From NCBI RefSeq assembly GCF_013283785.1, contig NZ_JABCPZ010000004.1:57229-121228 (forward strand): a stretch of 64,000 nt of DNA, read 5' to 3'. Under the pieces are notes generated by a model. The model saw only the letters and a program-made list of their open reading frames with translations, did no database searches and had not been told where the DNA came from. The first letter of the stretch is position 1. Every line of letters starts with the position of its first letter. The position numbers and the translations under genes are program-made. This stretch comes from Nonomuraea antri. GTDB taxonomy: Bacteria; Actinomycetota; Actinomycetes; Streptosporangiales; Streptosporangiaceae. Shown piece by piece: positions 16,799-25,876 of the stretch.

Positions 16799-17912
16799 TT
16801 TCAGATCCAGATGACCTGGTAGGCGTATTCAGGACCGCCTCCATCGCTGCCTCACTTCTTTCCAGGGCAGAGAGGAGCGTGGACATCAGCACAGGTGGGA
16901 TGGTGCCGACTCCGAGTCCGGACGCATGAACTACGGACGTCAAGGCCGCCCGCGCACCCCCGCTGATGAGCGCGGCGGCTGCCTCGTCACCGAGGATGTC
17001 CCGTGCGACGTAGCCATCCGACGCCTGGATGACCTCCGACGCCAGATGGTCAACCAACTCAGTAGACCCGGACTCGCTGGCGCCGACGAGGTGGAGCAGG
17101 GTAAGACCCAGCCGTACGCGAAAGACCAGCAGGCCGGGATCGGGAGCGAGCGCCAGGTACCGCTCTCGGGCCTGAGCGGTGTGGATCGCACCGCCGTTCT
17201 GGCCGAGGCAGAGCACGGTGAGGCATGCCGCGACGGCTTCCTCCCAGGGTTCGCTGGCGCTGGTGTCATTGAGCAGCGCCAACGCGGTGTCCGGGTCGCC
17301 GGCGAAAAAGTGCGCCAGGACGGCGACTTGGCGGCCGTCCAGCAGACGCTGGCCGATGCCGCGCCGGCGGCGCAGGTGCTCGTGGGCCTCCCGCCACCGA
17401 CCTACGCTCGTCAGCGCGCGGGTGCCGTCGGAGAGGAGGACGGTCCACAGCCATGTGCACACGCTGTTGTGGTCTCCGTCGGTGGCGGTGAGGGATGCCG
17501 CCGGTACGACCGTCCCGTCAATCGTGGTGTCCACGCGTGCGGAGACGGCGTCGGCCAGGGTGGTCAGCAGGTGGAAAGCGGCATCACCGTCGCCGTCGCG
17601 GACGGCCAGCCGTGCCAGGTTGACGAGGGGTTCGAGACCATGGCGGGCGGCCTGCGCGTCCAGCGGGCGGGCGCGCAGGTACACGGCGGCATGACGGTGG
17701 CACCACTGGCGGGCCAGCTCGGGCAGCCCGACGTCGGAGGCCAGCAGCGCGGCTTGGTTCAGCACGGCCGACGCTCTGGTCCGGTCCTGGTTGCGGGCGG
17801 CGGACTCGGCGAGGGCGCACAGCGTCTTCACCCGCCTGTCGAGTGGTGGGCACCCGGGGCGGGGGCGGGCCACGAGGGGGAAGCGCCGCGCGAGCGGGCC
17901 AGTGGCGTCCAT
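16770..17912 (-). CDS. TPR-like accessory protein of the lanthipeptide cluster
   Basis: 380 residues made almost entirely of amphipathic helices with Ala/Leu spacing (AESAARNQDRTRASAVLNQAALLA, RYLALAPDPGLLVFRVRLGLTLL). This suggests tetratricopeptide-like repeats; no catalytic motif is visible. It is the last gene of the leftward cluster, starting 4 bases after the methyltransferase stop. Helical proteins of this type often accompany actinobacterial lanthipeptide and thiopeptide operons with unknown function. A scaffold or regulatory role is only an inference. The C-terminal 20 residues are low-complexity. Confidence 0.55.
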   Translation of the reverse strand: MDATGPLARRFPLVARPRPGCPPLDRRVKTLCALAESAARNQDRTRASAVLNQAALLASDVGLPELARQWCHRHAAVYLRARPLDAQAARHGLEPLVNLARLAVRDGDGDAAFHLLTTLADAVSARVDTTIDGTVVPAASLTATDGDHNSVCTWLWTVLLSDGTRALTSVGRWREAHEHLRRRRGIGQRLLDGRQVAVLAHFFAGDPDTALALLNDTSASEPWEEAVAACLTVLCLGQNGGAIHTAQARERYLALAPDPGLLVFRVRLGLTLLHLVGASESGSTELVDHLASEVIQASDGYVARDILGDEAAAALISGGARAALTSVVHASGLGVGTIPPVLMSTLLSALERSEAAMEAVLNTPTRSSGSETRSPPPTLV

Positions 17913-17916
17913 GCTG

Positions 17917-20007
17917 TCAGTCCCAGATGACGACGATCTGGTGGTGTTCCCGGTCGAGGACGAACCGGCCGGCTGCCGGGTCGTCGGGGACGGGCTGGTC
18001 GGGGATCTCGAAGCGGGCGGTCAGGTCGCGATAGTCGCTGTCCCACCGGCAGATCTCCTCGGCCACCTGGTCCATGAGCTTGGTATCGGAGGGGCCGTGC
18101 CCGACGACGCCGATCTCGTACATCTTGCGGCCGTTGTCAGGCTCGACGGGCCGGATGGTGAGGTAGACGAGATCGCGGTCGCTGACGGTCGCCATGGAGC
18201 CCCATGGGAACATGGGGGTGACCACGCCGCGGTCCTTGGCCTCGGGCGCGGTGTTCATCCGCATGAGGGCGTTGTCCAGGCGCAGGCACAGCCACAGTTC
18301 CAGCCATTCCAGTGACACCTCACCGGGGAACAAGACGCCCGTCCAGTCCTCGTGGCGCTCGCCGTCCAGCACACCGGCCAGGGCGATCGGGTTGACCACC
18401 TGGTCCTGGTGGACTTGCAGGGTGACGTCCTGCTCGGGGGTGAGGTGGATGTAGCGTCGGGCGTCGTCGCCGGTGCCCCGCAGCGGCATGAACACGGTCT
18501 GCTGGCTGTCGATGCTGTGCCAACAGTTGTCGTTGCGCTCGAAAGCGATGCTGCGGGAATTGGTGCCGCGCAGCCGCACCGGCACGACCAGGCGTCCGCC
18601 TGGGGTGAGCTGCTCCATCCAGGCGGGCGGGACCTCATAGGCGCCCACCGTGGCGATGATCCGCTGGTAGGGGGCGTTCGCGGGGTGGCCGAGCGCGCCG
18701 TCGCCGAGGACGACCTCGACATTGCCGATACCTGCGGCGGCCAGGTGCTCGCGGGCGCCAGCGACTAGGTCGTCATCCACGTCGATAGTGGTGACATGGC
18801 CGCTGTCGCCCACGATGGCAGCCATGAGCGCCGCGTTGTAGCCGGTGCCCGCACCGGCTTCCATGATCCTGTCGCCGGGTTGAGCGGCGAGCTGTTCAAG
18901 CATCATAGCGACGGTCCCCGGCTGGGAGGCGGCGCTGATGTTGACCCCGTCCTGATCCTGCTTGGTGTAGACGGCGTCGTTGGCGTACGCCTGACCGAGG
19001 TCGACGCCGGGCAGGAACAGGTGGCGCGGGGTACGCCGGAACGCGGCCTCGACGGCAGCGGTGCGGATTACCTGGCGGTCGAGGAGCCGCTTGGTCAGAT
19101 CGTCGCGGAGCTGGTCGCCGGAGGCGTCCGAACGGTCGTCGCTGATAGTGGTCATTCGATTCACCTTAGTTATCTGGTGGGTGGTGGGAAGCGGTGACAC
19201 GATGTCGTCGTCTCGGAGGAACACGGTGTCTGCCGCCAGCCTGGCCAGCGCGATCTGGTCGCGCAGGGTAAGGCCGGCGCGGTTGGCGTGGAAGATGATG
19301 TGGTGGGCGAGCACGGCTCGTAATCCGCGGGTGAGCTGCCCTTCGGCCGCCAGGCCGGCCAGGGCGCGCCCGGTGTCGGCGAAGGCCGTCACCAACGGCT
19401 CGTAGCCGGTGAGGGGGCCACCGCGGGTGGCGTCGCACAGGTGTGTGGTGTCGGCGGTCATGAGCCGCCGCATCTCGGCGCGCAGGCGCTCGGCCTGGTC
19501 GGCGGGGACGATGTCGGCCGCCGATGGGCGTAGCTGGGCCACCTGGGCCCAGACGTCGCCCTGCTCGCACCAGTCGAGCATGGCGGCGCGCAGCATCACG
19601 CCGCACAGCACCACACTGGTCTCCCGCTGTCCCAGCACGGGTGGGGCGGGTTCGGCCAGGCGGCGGAGCACGTGGAGGCTGTCGTGGTGGAACAGCGTGT
19701 GGGCGACGTCCATGGCGGCTTCGCCGCCGAACGCCCGCGTCTCGGGCTCGTAGATGCCCAGCGACCAGCCGATGATCCGGCCGTCTTGGGTGAGGGTGTC
19801 CAGCAGGCTGACGAGCGAGGCGGGAGGGCGGCCGAGGTCGCGGCAGCGCAGCCGCCAGGGCGTCTTGCGGACGAACCACCAGTCCTGGATGAGGCCCATG
19901 TTCTCGGATAGGGCCAGCACGGGCAGCAGGGCGTGGGCGGCGACCTGCTCGGCGGTGTCGGCGTCGCGGAAGGCGATGTTGTACTGACGCCAGATCGTGG
20001 TCGGCAT
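17917..20007 (-). CDS. FxLD-system methyltransferase: LanB C-terminal-like domain fused to a PIMT-type O-methyltransferase
   Basis: 696 residues. Residues 1 to about 275 resemble the SpaB C-terminal/thiopeptide-type domain that performs the elimination half-reaction in dehydratases (WRQYNIAFRDADTAEQ, DWWFVRKTPWRLRCR). From about 297 follows a protein-L-isoaspartate O-methyltransferase domain: SQPGT at 361-365 and SAM loop EAGAGTGYN at 383-391, then IDVDDDLV and LGDGALG. This fusion is the hallmark of the 'methyltransferase, FxLD system'. PIMT homologues in lanthipeptide clusters methylate an Asp side chain and give a succinimide or isoaspartate. The C-terminal 200 residues are an additional domain common to this family. 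It lies 7 bases after lanC. Confidence 0.85.
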   Translation of the reverse strand: MPTTIWRQYNIAFRDADTAEQVAAHALLPVLALSENMGLIQDWWFVRKTPWRLRCRDLGRPPASLVSLLDTLTQDGRIIGWSLGIYEPETRAFGGEAAMDVAHTLFHHDSLHVLRRLAEPAPPVLGQRETSVVLCGVMLRAAMLDWCEQGDVWAQVAQLRPSAADIVPADQAERLRAEMRRLMTADTTHLCDATRGGPLTGYEPLVTAFADTGRALAGLAAEGQLTRGLRAVLAHHIIFHANRAGLTLRDQIALARLAADTVFLRDDDIVSPLPTTHQITKVNRMTTISDDRSDASGDQLRDDLTKRLLDRQVIRTAAVEAAFRRTPRHLFLPGVDLGQAYANDAVYTKQDQDGVNISAASQPGTVAMMLEQLAAQPGDRIMEAGAGTGYNAALMAAIVGDSGHVTTIDVDDDLVAGAREHLAAAGIGNVEVVLGDGALGHPANAPYQRIIATVGAYEVPPAWMEQLTPGGRLVVPVRLRGTNSRSIAFERNDNCWHSIDSQQTVFMPLRGTGDDARRYIHLTPEQDVTLQVHQDQVVNPIALAGVLDGERHEDWTGVLFPGEVSLEWLELWLCLRLDNALMRMNTAPEAKDRGVVTPMFPWGSMATVSDRDLVYLTIRPVEPDNGRKMYEIGVVGHGPSDTKLMDQVAEEICRWDSDYRDLTARFEIPDQPVPDDPAAGRFVLDREHHQIVVIWD

Positions 20008-20014
20008 GCGCGAG

Positions 20015-21295
20015 TCAGTCCTTCGAGGTGGCGATGAGCAGGCAGGTGTCCCATCCGGAACTCGGGGCTGATCCGGTAGCGGGGGCGAGCACGGCCAGAG
20101 CGATCCCGGCAGCGCCCTCCAGCAGGGAGGGTCCGCCTTGGCCTCCGAGCAGGGCGGTCGTCACGTCATTGGGGTCGGCGCCGGACGGCAGGACCTCGTC
20201 CAGCAGGACGGGCAGGAAGGTGTGGAGCTGGGCGGAGGTGTCGGGGTAGGCGTCGACGATGACGCGAGTGGCCAGATGCGCGATCCCCGCGAAGCCGTGG
20301 CAGAGTGACAGATCCGTGGTGGCCGTGCGCTGCGCCGGGTCCCCGATGGCCTGGGTGAGAGCGTGGCCGGCCAGGTTCAGCCGTTTGGCGTCGCCCATGG
20401 CCAGGGCGGCGAGTTGCTGGGTGCGCACCAGCCCCGCCGTGCCGTAACACCAGCTCGGCCGCTGCGGGCCGAGGGGTTCTCGCCCGGCGTGCAAGTGGGC
20501 CCGTTTTATCAGGTACGGCCAGCGGAAGCCCTCGCGGGTGTCTTCGCGCCACCGGTCGAACCACTGGCAGATGCGCAGCATCGCCTTGAGGTGCCCGGAG
20601 GCGGTGACTCCGCGCCGGGCCGCCAGCGCCAGCAAGGCCAAAGGTCCGCTGATGCCATGCGCGAGGCCGAAGTTGCCGTGGCCGCCCGGGAAATCCGGGT
20701 GTGGGCGGCCGTCCGGGCTAGCCAGGGTCCACCAGCCGGGCAGCGCCTCGCTGGCGTCCTGGATTGGCTCGGTGAGCCGTACCAGGTACTCCAGTACCGC
20801 GTGCAGCGTCTTGCCGTCGGGGTCGCGGCGCAGTAGGTAGGCGCCGAGCCCGGTCAGGCCGCGGATCACGTCGAACTCAGCCAGGTCGGGCAGGCGGCCG
20901 GCGTCGATGCGGGCGTGGGCGGCGTCCAGGCGGTACTGAGTGTCGGCGGTGATCGTCTGGTCGAGGGACTGGAGCGCCCGCTCGTAGCCGGGGAGGTGGT
21001 CGGCGGCGCAGGCGATGGCGTGCGCGACGGCGGGGGTGCCGTAGTACAGGTGGCTGTCGGGCCCGGAGGTGACCGGTTCGCTGGTGATGTAGGTCAGCCA
21101 TTCATGGACCGGCTGCCAGGGGCGCAGGCCGGCGGCGGCCAGTTCGATGTGCAGCAGGGCGAGGCCCGGCGCACCGTGCGCCAGGGATTGCCGCCACCAC
21201 GGTCGTGACGTCAGGCCGGTGGGCGCGGCGCTGGGAGTGGCCGTCCGATCGGCGACGGCGACCGCAAGTTGGATGGCTGGGTGCGGGCCGGTCAC
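20015..21295 (-). CDS. LanC-like lanthionine cyclase
   Basis: 426 residues from the GTG at 21295, which overlaps the lanB stop (GTGA). A longer frame continues inside lanB but is Arg/Pro-rich and a shadow. It is an alpha-toroid LanC protein. The zinc ligands are visible as SWCYGTAG (Cys283) and LCHGFAG (Cys332, His333), with FGLAHGISG at 209-217 as the usual preceding motif. It catalyses Michael addition of Cys thiols to dehydroalanine/dehydrobutyrine in the precursor made by LanB. The short N-terminus is typical of stand-alone cyclases in FxLD clusters. Confidence 0.87.
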   Translation of the reverse strand: MTGPHPAIQLAVAVADRTATPSAAPTGLTSRPWWRQSLAHGAPGLALLHIELAAAGLRPWQPVHEWLTYITSEPVTSGPDSHLYYGTPAVAHAIACAADHLPGYERALQSLDQTITADTQYRLDAAHARIDAGRLPDLAEFDVIRGLTGLGAYLLRRDPDGKTLHAVLEYLVRLTEPIQDASEALPGWWTLASPDGRPHPDFPGGHGNFGLAHGISGPLALLALAARRGVTASGHLKAMLRICQWFDRWREDTREGFRWPYLIKRAHLHAGREPLGPQRPSWCYGTAGLVRTQQLAALAMGDAKRLNLAGHALTQAIGDPAQRTATTDLSLCHGFAGIAHLATRVIVDAYPDTSAQLHTFLPVLLDEVLPSGADPNDVTTALLGGQGGPSLLEGAAGIALAVLAPATGSAPSSGWDTCLLIATSKD

Positions 21296-24200
21296 GATGC
21301 GGCTCCTTCGGCGCGGACCCGCCAGGCGAGCGCGGCGCAGCGGGCCAGGTAGAGCCCGGCGGCTTCGTCGTCGAAGTCGATACCGCAGGCCCGCACGAAA
21401 TGGACGTGGAGCAGCGAGCCGAGCACGTCGTCGAGGGGGATTGCCTCGGTCTCGTGGCTGGGGAAGTGGGCGCGGTAGCCGGTCAGGGCTTCGTTGCGCG
21501 GTTGCCAGGCGGCGACGATCGCCTCCCCGCCTTCCCGGGCGCGGAGTTCCGCCCAGTCGTGGCGCGGGTCGGCGATCCGGACGGCTTCGGTGAACGTCGG
21601 ACGCGGCACCCGGCACGGTGCGGAGGCCGGGATGTTGCTGATCAGCCACTGCATGCCCACCGCGGTGCTGCCGGTGAAGGCGGCGGCGATGGCCACGCTG
21701 TTGGCGGCGATGAGCGCCTGCCGGTGGGGCCGTTCCGGCAGGCGCAGTTGGGTGAGCACCGCGGCTGAGTCGGCCGCGAACACCTGCTCGGCCGCGGCCA
21801 TCGCGTTGCCGCTGCCCCACCGGCCGGTCTCCGGGTAGGAGGTGGGGTAGGTGAGTTCGCGCAGCAGGCCCGCCTGGCGCAGCTCGGCCGCCCAGGTGCT
21901 CACCATCCGGGCGGTTGGACCGAACGCGGCCGGGCCAGGCAGGACGATACGCAGACGCAGGTGATGGTCGGGGTCGCGGTAGCGCATGAAGCGCCACATG
22001 GGCCGGTCGAGCCGGGCGAGCAAGTCCGGCAGATACTCGGCCAGCACGCCGTCCTGGCGCAGGAGATCGCCGTACAGGTGAGCGAGCAGCACCGTCGAGC
22101 AGGCAGGCAACTGGCCCCGGTCACGACCGACGATTCGTGCCCGCGTCGGAACGGGGAGGGGTGGCCAAGGCGGCGGGTCGACGGCGGCCAGCGGCACCAC
22201 CAGCTCGTGCGCCCGGCCGCCGCACCAGCCCACGTCCTCCGGCGTCGGAGCTTCGGCGAGAACGGCCTGCGATGCGCCGTTCAGATGGACCCGGAGCAGC
22301 ACCCGATGCGCGCTCTGGCCGAGGTCGAGCGGCAGCAGCCGGTCTCCCTCGACCAGATGCACCCTGCGGGGCAGCCGGCGGCAGGCCCGCCAGCCGTTCA
22401 CCGCGTCATCCCACTCCGTCCACGCCTGGGAGGCGGTGGGCAGTTCGTCGGCGCGGAGCCGCCACCGGGCTGCCGAAAGGACGGCACGCCCGTAGCGCAC
22501 GCGCGGCAGGAACGGCAGGTGTTCGGCAGCGCCCCACGAGAACGTGCTCACCTGGGCGTATTGGGCGCGGCTCAGCTCGGTGAGGAACCGGGCGAGCGGT
22601 GGCGTGTGAGTGCGCAGGTTCAGGGCGTGCAGCGCTGCCGCCTCCAGCCGCTTGCCCAGCCGGGGCGCGGCCAGGTAGAGGCGGCGGCCATCACACCCGA
22701 CGTACAGATCCTCCACTCCCAGCACCCCGTCACCGGGAGTACGGTGCTCGCCGAGGCTGACCAGGACGGGCCAGGTCTGCGGCGCGCGGGTGACGTGCGT
22801 GGTAGCCGGATCGAGCGGCGGGAAGGACAACTGCGCGGCCACGGTGTCCTCGTCCCCGCCGGGCAGGCCGGCCAGCCCGTCCGCCAGGCGCGCCCGATCC
22901 TCGGGGGCGAGGATGTTGAGGAAGCGGCCGGTCAGCACGCCGGCGGCGCGGGAGACGCTCACCACGTGGACGGTGAAGTCCCCGGATGCGATCGCGGTCT
23001 CGTCGGGTGCGTGGACGCGTACACCCACTTCCAGGTGGGATGGCGGGCGCAGCCGCTCCGAGCCCGGCCGCAAGGCGGACACGAGCTGCTCGTTTAGTAC
23101 GACCTCGTGGCAGCCGTCCAGTACCGCGCCCTGGGCGAGGGCGAGCAACTGCTCGTCCCGGCTGGAGAGCGGCGAGCGCCGCTCCGGCGTCACCGTGCCC
23201 GGGTAACCGTCCGGCCAGCCGATACCGCAGTCGGCGACGACGTCGAGCACCGGGACGAGCGAGCCGATGCCGTACCGCTCGTAGAAGCGCTGGTGATAGG
23301 TCCGCCAGGCGGGTGCGCCCACGGGGTAGGGACTCAGGTAGGTCAGGGCGAGAGCAGCCTGCTCCACCTCGTGTACGACCTGACGCGGCAAGGCCACAGC
23401 CGCGTCCAGCCGCAGATCCAGCGCCAGCAGGTGCCGCCCGGTAGGGGAAACGTCACGCATCCGCTCGGGCAGCTCTGAGCGGATGGCGCGGCTCTGACCG
23501 GACGACTCTCGGTTGTGCTGCCCGATTCGGGTGTGGATGTCTCTCAGCTCCACCACGCCGCCCGCAGACGGCTCTGAGGTGGCGCAGGAAGCGTCCAGCT
23601 CGCTGATCAGGTGACCCAGGGCATCTGGCACGGTGGCGGGCGCGTGCAGGCTCGTGAGCAACGCTCGACGGCGGACCAGCTCGCCGAGCATGTCCGCGAT
23701 CACGCCCGGCGGTGTGCCGGGAGACCCGGCCCGCAGTTTGTCGGCCAGCTCACCCACCCGGACCGGAGTGCGAGCCGCCGCCATGACAGCCTGCACCGCC
23801 GTGGTGTTGCGCAGCGATACTTCCACGGCCGCCGCCCCGCGCTCACGCGCCTGGTGCACGTACGGCACGATCAGCCGGTCCCCGCGTACGGTCGCGGTGT
23901 TGTTGGCGACCACCGGCAATCGAGCCAGCAGCGCCGGGTTGCCCTCCAATCGGTCGATGACCGCGGCCAGCCAGCCAGCGTCGGCGGCGGCGACCACGTG
24001 ATGTGCTCGGCCCCAGCGGGACGCCTGCCTCGCGTCGAAGACGACGGGGGCCACCCCCGCGAGGAGCCCGAAGGGCATGGCCCGGCCGGTCATGCGCAGC
24101 AGGTAGCGGGCCACGGACAGCACGGCGCGCCGGGTCTCCCGGACGTCGGGATCCGGTCGGGCGCACAGCGCCTGGACCTGCTGGGCCAGCACGGGACTGG

Positions 24201-24393
24201 CATGCTCCAAGGCGTCGGCAACCTGGCCGATGTCCCAGACCTGTCGCAGCCAAGTCACCCAGCAGGCCACCCGCTCAGGGGAGGAGTCGGTGATGTCCGG
24301 CCACGGCGGAAGGCGCAGCTCAGGGTGGGCGACGGCGCGTATCAACGCCGCTCCGGTGAATCGGAAGCCCGCCGGGTGGGCTTGGCGAAGCAC
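21292..24393 (-). CDS. Full-length LanB lanthipeptide dehydratase
   Basis: 1033 residues from a GTG with GGAGG 5 nt upstream. The N-terminal glutamylation region (about 1-720) begins with FRFTGAALIRA and contains typical motifs such as LRMTGRAMPFGLLAGVAPV and NILAPEDRARL. The C-terminal elimination (thiopeptide-type) domain (about 755-1030) has LLARLDRPMWRFMRYRDPDHHLRLRI and TSYPETGRWG. LanB uses glutamyl-tRNA to glutamylate Ser/Thr of the precursor and then eliminates glutamate. The length matches class I dehydratases with both halves. The gene lies 86 bases after the precursor gene and overlaps lanC, so it is in one operon. Confidence 0.9.
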   Translation of the reverse strand: MLRQAHPAGFRFTGAALIRAVAHPELRLPPWPDITDSSPERVACWVTWLRQVWDIGQVADALEHASPVLAQQVQALCARPDPDVRETRRAVLSVARYLLRMTGRAMPFGLLAGVAPVVFDARQASRWGRAHHVVAAADAGWLAAVIDRLEGNPALLARLPVVANNTATVRGDRLIVPYVHQARERGAAAVEVSLRNTTAVQAVMAAARTPVRVGELADKLRAGSPGTPPGVIADMLGELVRRRALLTSLHAPATVPDALGHLISELDASCATSEPSAGGVVELRDIHTRIGQHNRESSGQSRAIRSELPERMRDVSPTGRHLLALDLRLDAAVALPRQVVHEVEQAALALTYLSPYPVGAPAWRTYHQRFYERYGIGSLVPVLDVVADCGIGWPDGYPGTVTPERRSPLSSRDEQLLALAQGAVLDGCHEVVLNEQLVSALRPGSERLRPPSHLEVGVRVHAPDETAIASGDFTVHVVSVSRAAGVLTGRFLNILAPEDRARLADGLAGLPGGDEDTVAAQLSFPPLDPATTHVTRAPQTWPVLVSLGEHRTPGDGVLGVEDLYVGCDGRRLYLAAPRLGKRLEAAALHALNLRTHTPPLARFLTELSRAQYAQVSTFSWGAAEHLPFLPRVRYGRAVLSAARWRLRADELPTASQAWTEWDDAVNGWRACRRLPRRVHLVEGDRLLPLDLGQSAHRVLLRVHLNGASQAVLAEAPTPEDVGWCGGRAHELVVPLAAVDPPPWPPLPVPTRARIVGRDRGQLPACSTVLLAHLYGDLLRQDGVLAEYLPDLLARLDRPMWRFMRYRDPDHHLRLRIVLPGPAAFGPTARMVSTWAAELRQAGLLRELTYPTSYPETGRWGSGNAMAAAEQVFAADSAAVLTQLRLPERPHRQALIAANSVAIAAAFTGSTAVGMQWLISNIPASAPCRVPRPTFTEAVRIADPRHDWAELRAREGGEAIVAAWQPRNEALTGYRAHFPSHETEAIPLDDVLGSLLHVHFVRACGIDFDDEAAGLYLARCAALAWRVRAEGAAS

Positions 24394-24479
24394 GGTACCT
24401 CCGAGGGTCGGGGGCGGTGCCGCCGCCGCGAGGGTTCACGACGGCGACACCACCGGGACACGAGGGTGCGGACCCTGGA

Positions 24480-24623
24480 TCAGGAGCCGCCGTCCGTGAC
24501 GCAGGCGCCGCAGGTGCTGGTGCAGTTGTCGTCGGTGACGTTGATCAGTCCGCCGGGGTCGGCGACCTCGACGGTGCGGGCGTCCAGGTCGAACTCGTAG
24601 GCGCTGTTCTGGCTGGGTGACAT
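24480..24623 (-). CDS. FxLD-family lanthipeptide precursor
   Basis: 47 residues from the ATG at 24623, GGAGG six bases upstream. Leader: MSPSQNSAYEFDLDARTVEV with the diagnostic FDLD motif. Core: INVTDDNCTSTCGACVTDGGS-type tail holding three Cys and several Ser/Thr, so up to three thioether rings are possible. Two Asp (DD) near the core start and one near the end are candidates for the PIMT-type methyltransferase. The gene lies immediately upstream of lanB on the same strand. FxLD precursors pair with exactly this LanB/LanC/methyltransferase set, so the identification is strong although the gene is very short. Confidence 0.88.
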   Translation of the reverse strand: MSPSQNSAYEFDLDARTVEVADPGGLINVTDDNCTSTCGACVTDGGS

Positions 24624-24970
24624 GGCGTCCTCCACCGTTGAGACTCCCCGGACCGCGTCGGCCCAGGGTCTTGCTCGCAATGGCCCGCACATTCAGCGGT
24701 GCCACCGCGTCCGCCACGAGTGGCGGAGCTTCTGCACAGGAGGGTGATCAGGTTGTTCGGGCAGGCCGAATGCGGCGAGCGAGCGGCGGTTGCCCTCCGA
24801 ACAGGTCGGCCGGCCACGCCATCGCGGCTCTGCGTCTTCTTGGCGGTGAAGAGCAAGACGAGGACCAGGCCGGCGGTGATGAGCGGGCGGACGAGCGCGG
24901 GGCGGATCGTGGCGTCCTCCGGCAGGTCGGGTCTCCAGGGACCCCCGTAGACGAGGAAGAGCAGGTCCAT
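24545..24970 (-). CDS. Possible small membrane protein upstream of the precursor (3' limit doubtful)
   Basis: An ATG at 24970 with GGAGG 8 bases upstream starts MDLLFLVYGGPWRPDLPEDA, and a single strong membrane helix follows (LVRPLITAGLVLVLLFTAKK). After about residue 50 the reading turns low-quality (Arg/Ser/Thr-rich) and finally overlaps the precursor gene by 79 bases in another frame. Either the protein is real only in its first part, with a frameshift or misplaced stop, or the start is fortuitous. A single-helix membrane peptide near a lanthipeptide gene could be an immunity or export aid (speculative). Confidence 0.33.
   Translation of the reverse strand: MDLLFLVYGGPWRPDLPEDATIRPALVRPLITAGLVLVLLFTAKKTQSRDGVAGRPVRRATAARSPHSACPNNLITLLCRSSATRGGRGGTAECAGHCEQDPGPTRSGESQRWRTPCHPARTAPTSSTWTPAPSRSPTPAD
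24710..24727 (-). terminator. Perfect 8-bp hairpin upstream of the precursor gene
   Basis: TCCGCCAC (24710-24717), two bases, GTGGCGGA (24720-24727). It lies about 90 bases upstream of the precursor start, either terminating the upstream transcript or acting as an operator or leader. There is no T-run. Confidence 0.4.
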
Positions 24971-24999
24971 GCGGGATGCCTCCAAACTGGGGGTGGAGG

Positions 25000-25251
25000 T
25001 CATGTGGAACTCGCCCGGAGGTTGCCGAGAATGGCGGACTGGTGAGACAACGCGGAGTTCAGCGAGATGCCGTCCGGCCGCTGGATCTCGTGGAGGACTC
25101 CAGCCCTCTGCATGATGGCGGTCGGCGGCCGTCGCGAAGTAGCGATCCACCACTCGCGGTCGGCGGCATCCCATCCGCGGACGATCGTCCAGCCGGGGTA
25201 GGTACGGCGTAGTGCGGCGAGTCGGAGGTGCGCCAGCGTCGTTGGGTGCAT
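25000..25251 (-). CDS. Small protein of unknown function in the lanthipeptide region
   Basis: 83 residues. It begins MHPTTLAHLRLAALRRTYP, then GWTIVRGWDAADREWWIATS: a helix followed by Trp-rich strands. This layout recurs in small actinobacterial proteins near XRE/DUF6879 genes and RiPP clusters, without an assigned function. Six bases separate it from the previous gene. It might be a peptide-recognition or regulatory element; I cannot support more. Confidence 0.5.
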   Translation of the reverse strand: MHPTTLAHLRLAALRRTYPGWTIVRGWDAADREWWIATSRRPPTAIMQRAGVLHEIQRPDGISLNSALSHQSAILGNLRASST

Positions 25252-25257
25252 GAGTGA

Positions 25258-25698
25258 TCACCAGGTGGTGTGAGGATCTCTCAGGTAGGTGATGGGGGTG
25301 AAGTAGCTGCGGGACGGTGGCGGTGGACGCCATTCCGGAGCCGGTCGCGTACCCGCCGTCTTCACGCGGCCAGGCAGCGTTTCTCGAAGGACGGGCCACG
25401 GGTCCTGCCCATGGCGGGGCCGGGGTGAGGCGGCGGGCTGGGGCGAGGCAGGTTGCCCGATTTCGATCGCGAGCATCAGCTCAGCGTTGTCGAGGCGCTC
25501 GCGCATCTCGGTGGCACTGCCGGCCTCCTCGATGACGGGTTCGCTGGATGGGCCCATGTAGATGGCGAGGAGCGTCCGGTGGTAGGGCGCGTACATAACG
25601 CACCAGGCCGGGTGCTCCTGCTGGAGGGCGTCGGCGTGAGCTGTGCCCCTGGCGTCGGCAAGGGCGCCGCTCTCGATGTTCTCGAAGAGCACGATCAT
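25258..25698 (-). CDS. Protein of unknown function preceding the lanthipeptide genes
   Basis: 146 residues. A GAAAGAG site precedes the ATG. The N-terminal half (VLFENIESGALADARG, then HPAWCVMYAPYHRTLLAIYMG, then a helix with MRERLDNAELMLAIEIG) looks like a compact alpha/beta domain. The C-terminal third is Pro/Arg-rich and probably disordered. It is co-directional with and 6 bases from the next small gene. No family is recognised. Confidence 0.5.
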   Translation of the reverse strand: MIVLFENIESGALADARGTAHADALQQEHPAWCVMYAPYHRTLLAIYMGPSSEPVIEEAGSATEMRERLDNAELMLAIEIGQPASPQPAASPRPRHGQDPWPVLRETLPGRVKTAGTRPAPEWRPPPPSRSYFTPITYLRDPHTTW

Positions 25699-25876
25699 GA
25701 CTCTTTCAATGGGACGAATGCCTTTGGGGACGCAGACCGGACGCGCAACGTCGGCGACGTCCGGCCTGCGTCATGAGTGCGAGACGGCGGGGACGACAAC
25801 ACCGGGCCGCCCGCACTGGGCGTGACAGCACAACTGGCGATGGGTCGCATTGCGTGGCCGCCCCGCCATGCCATGG

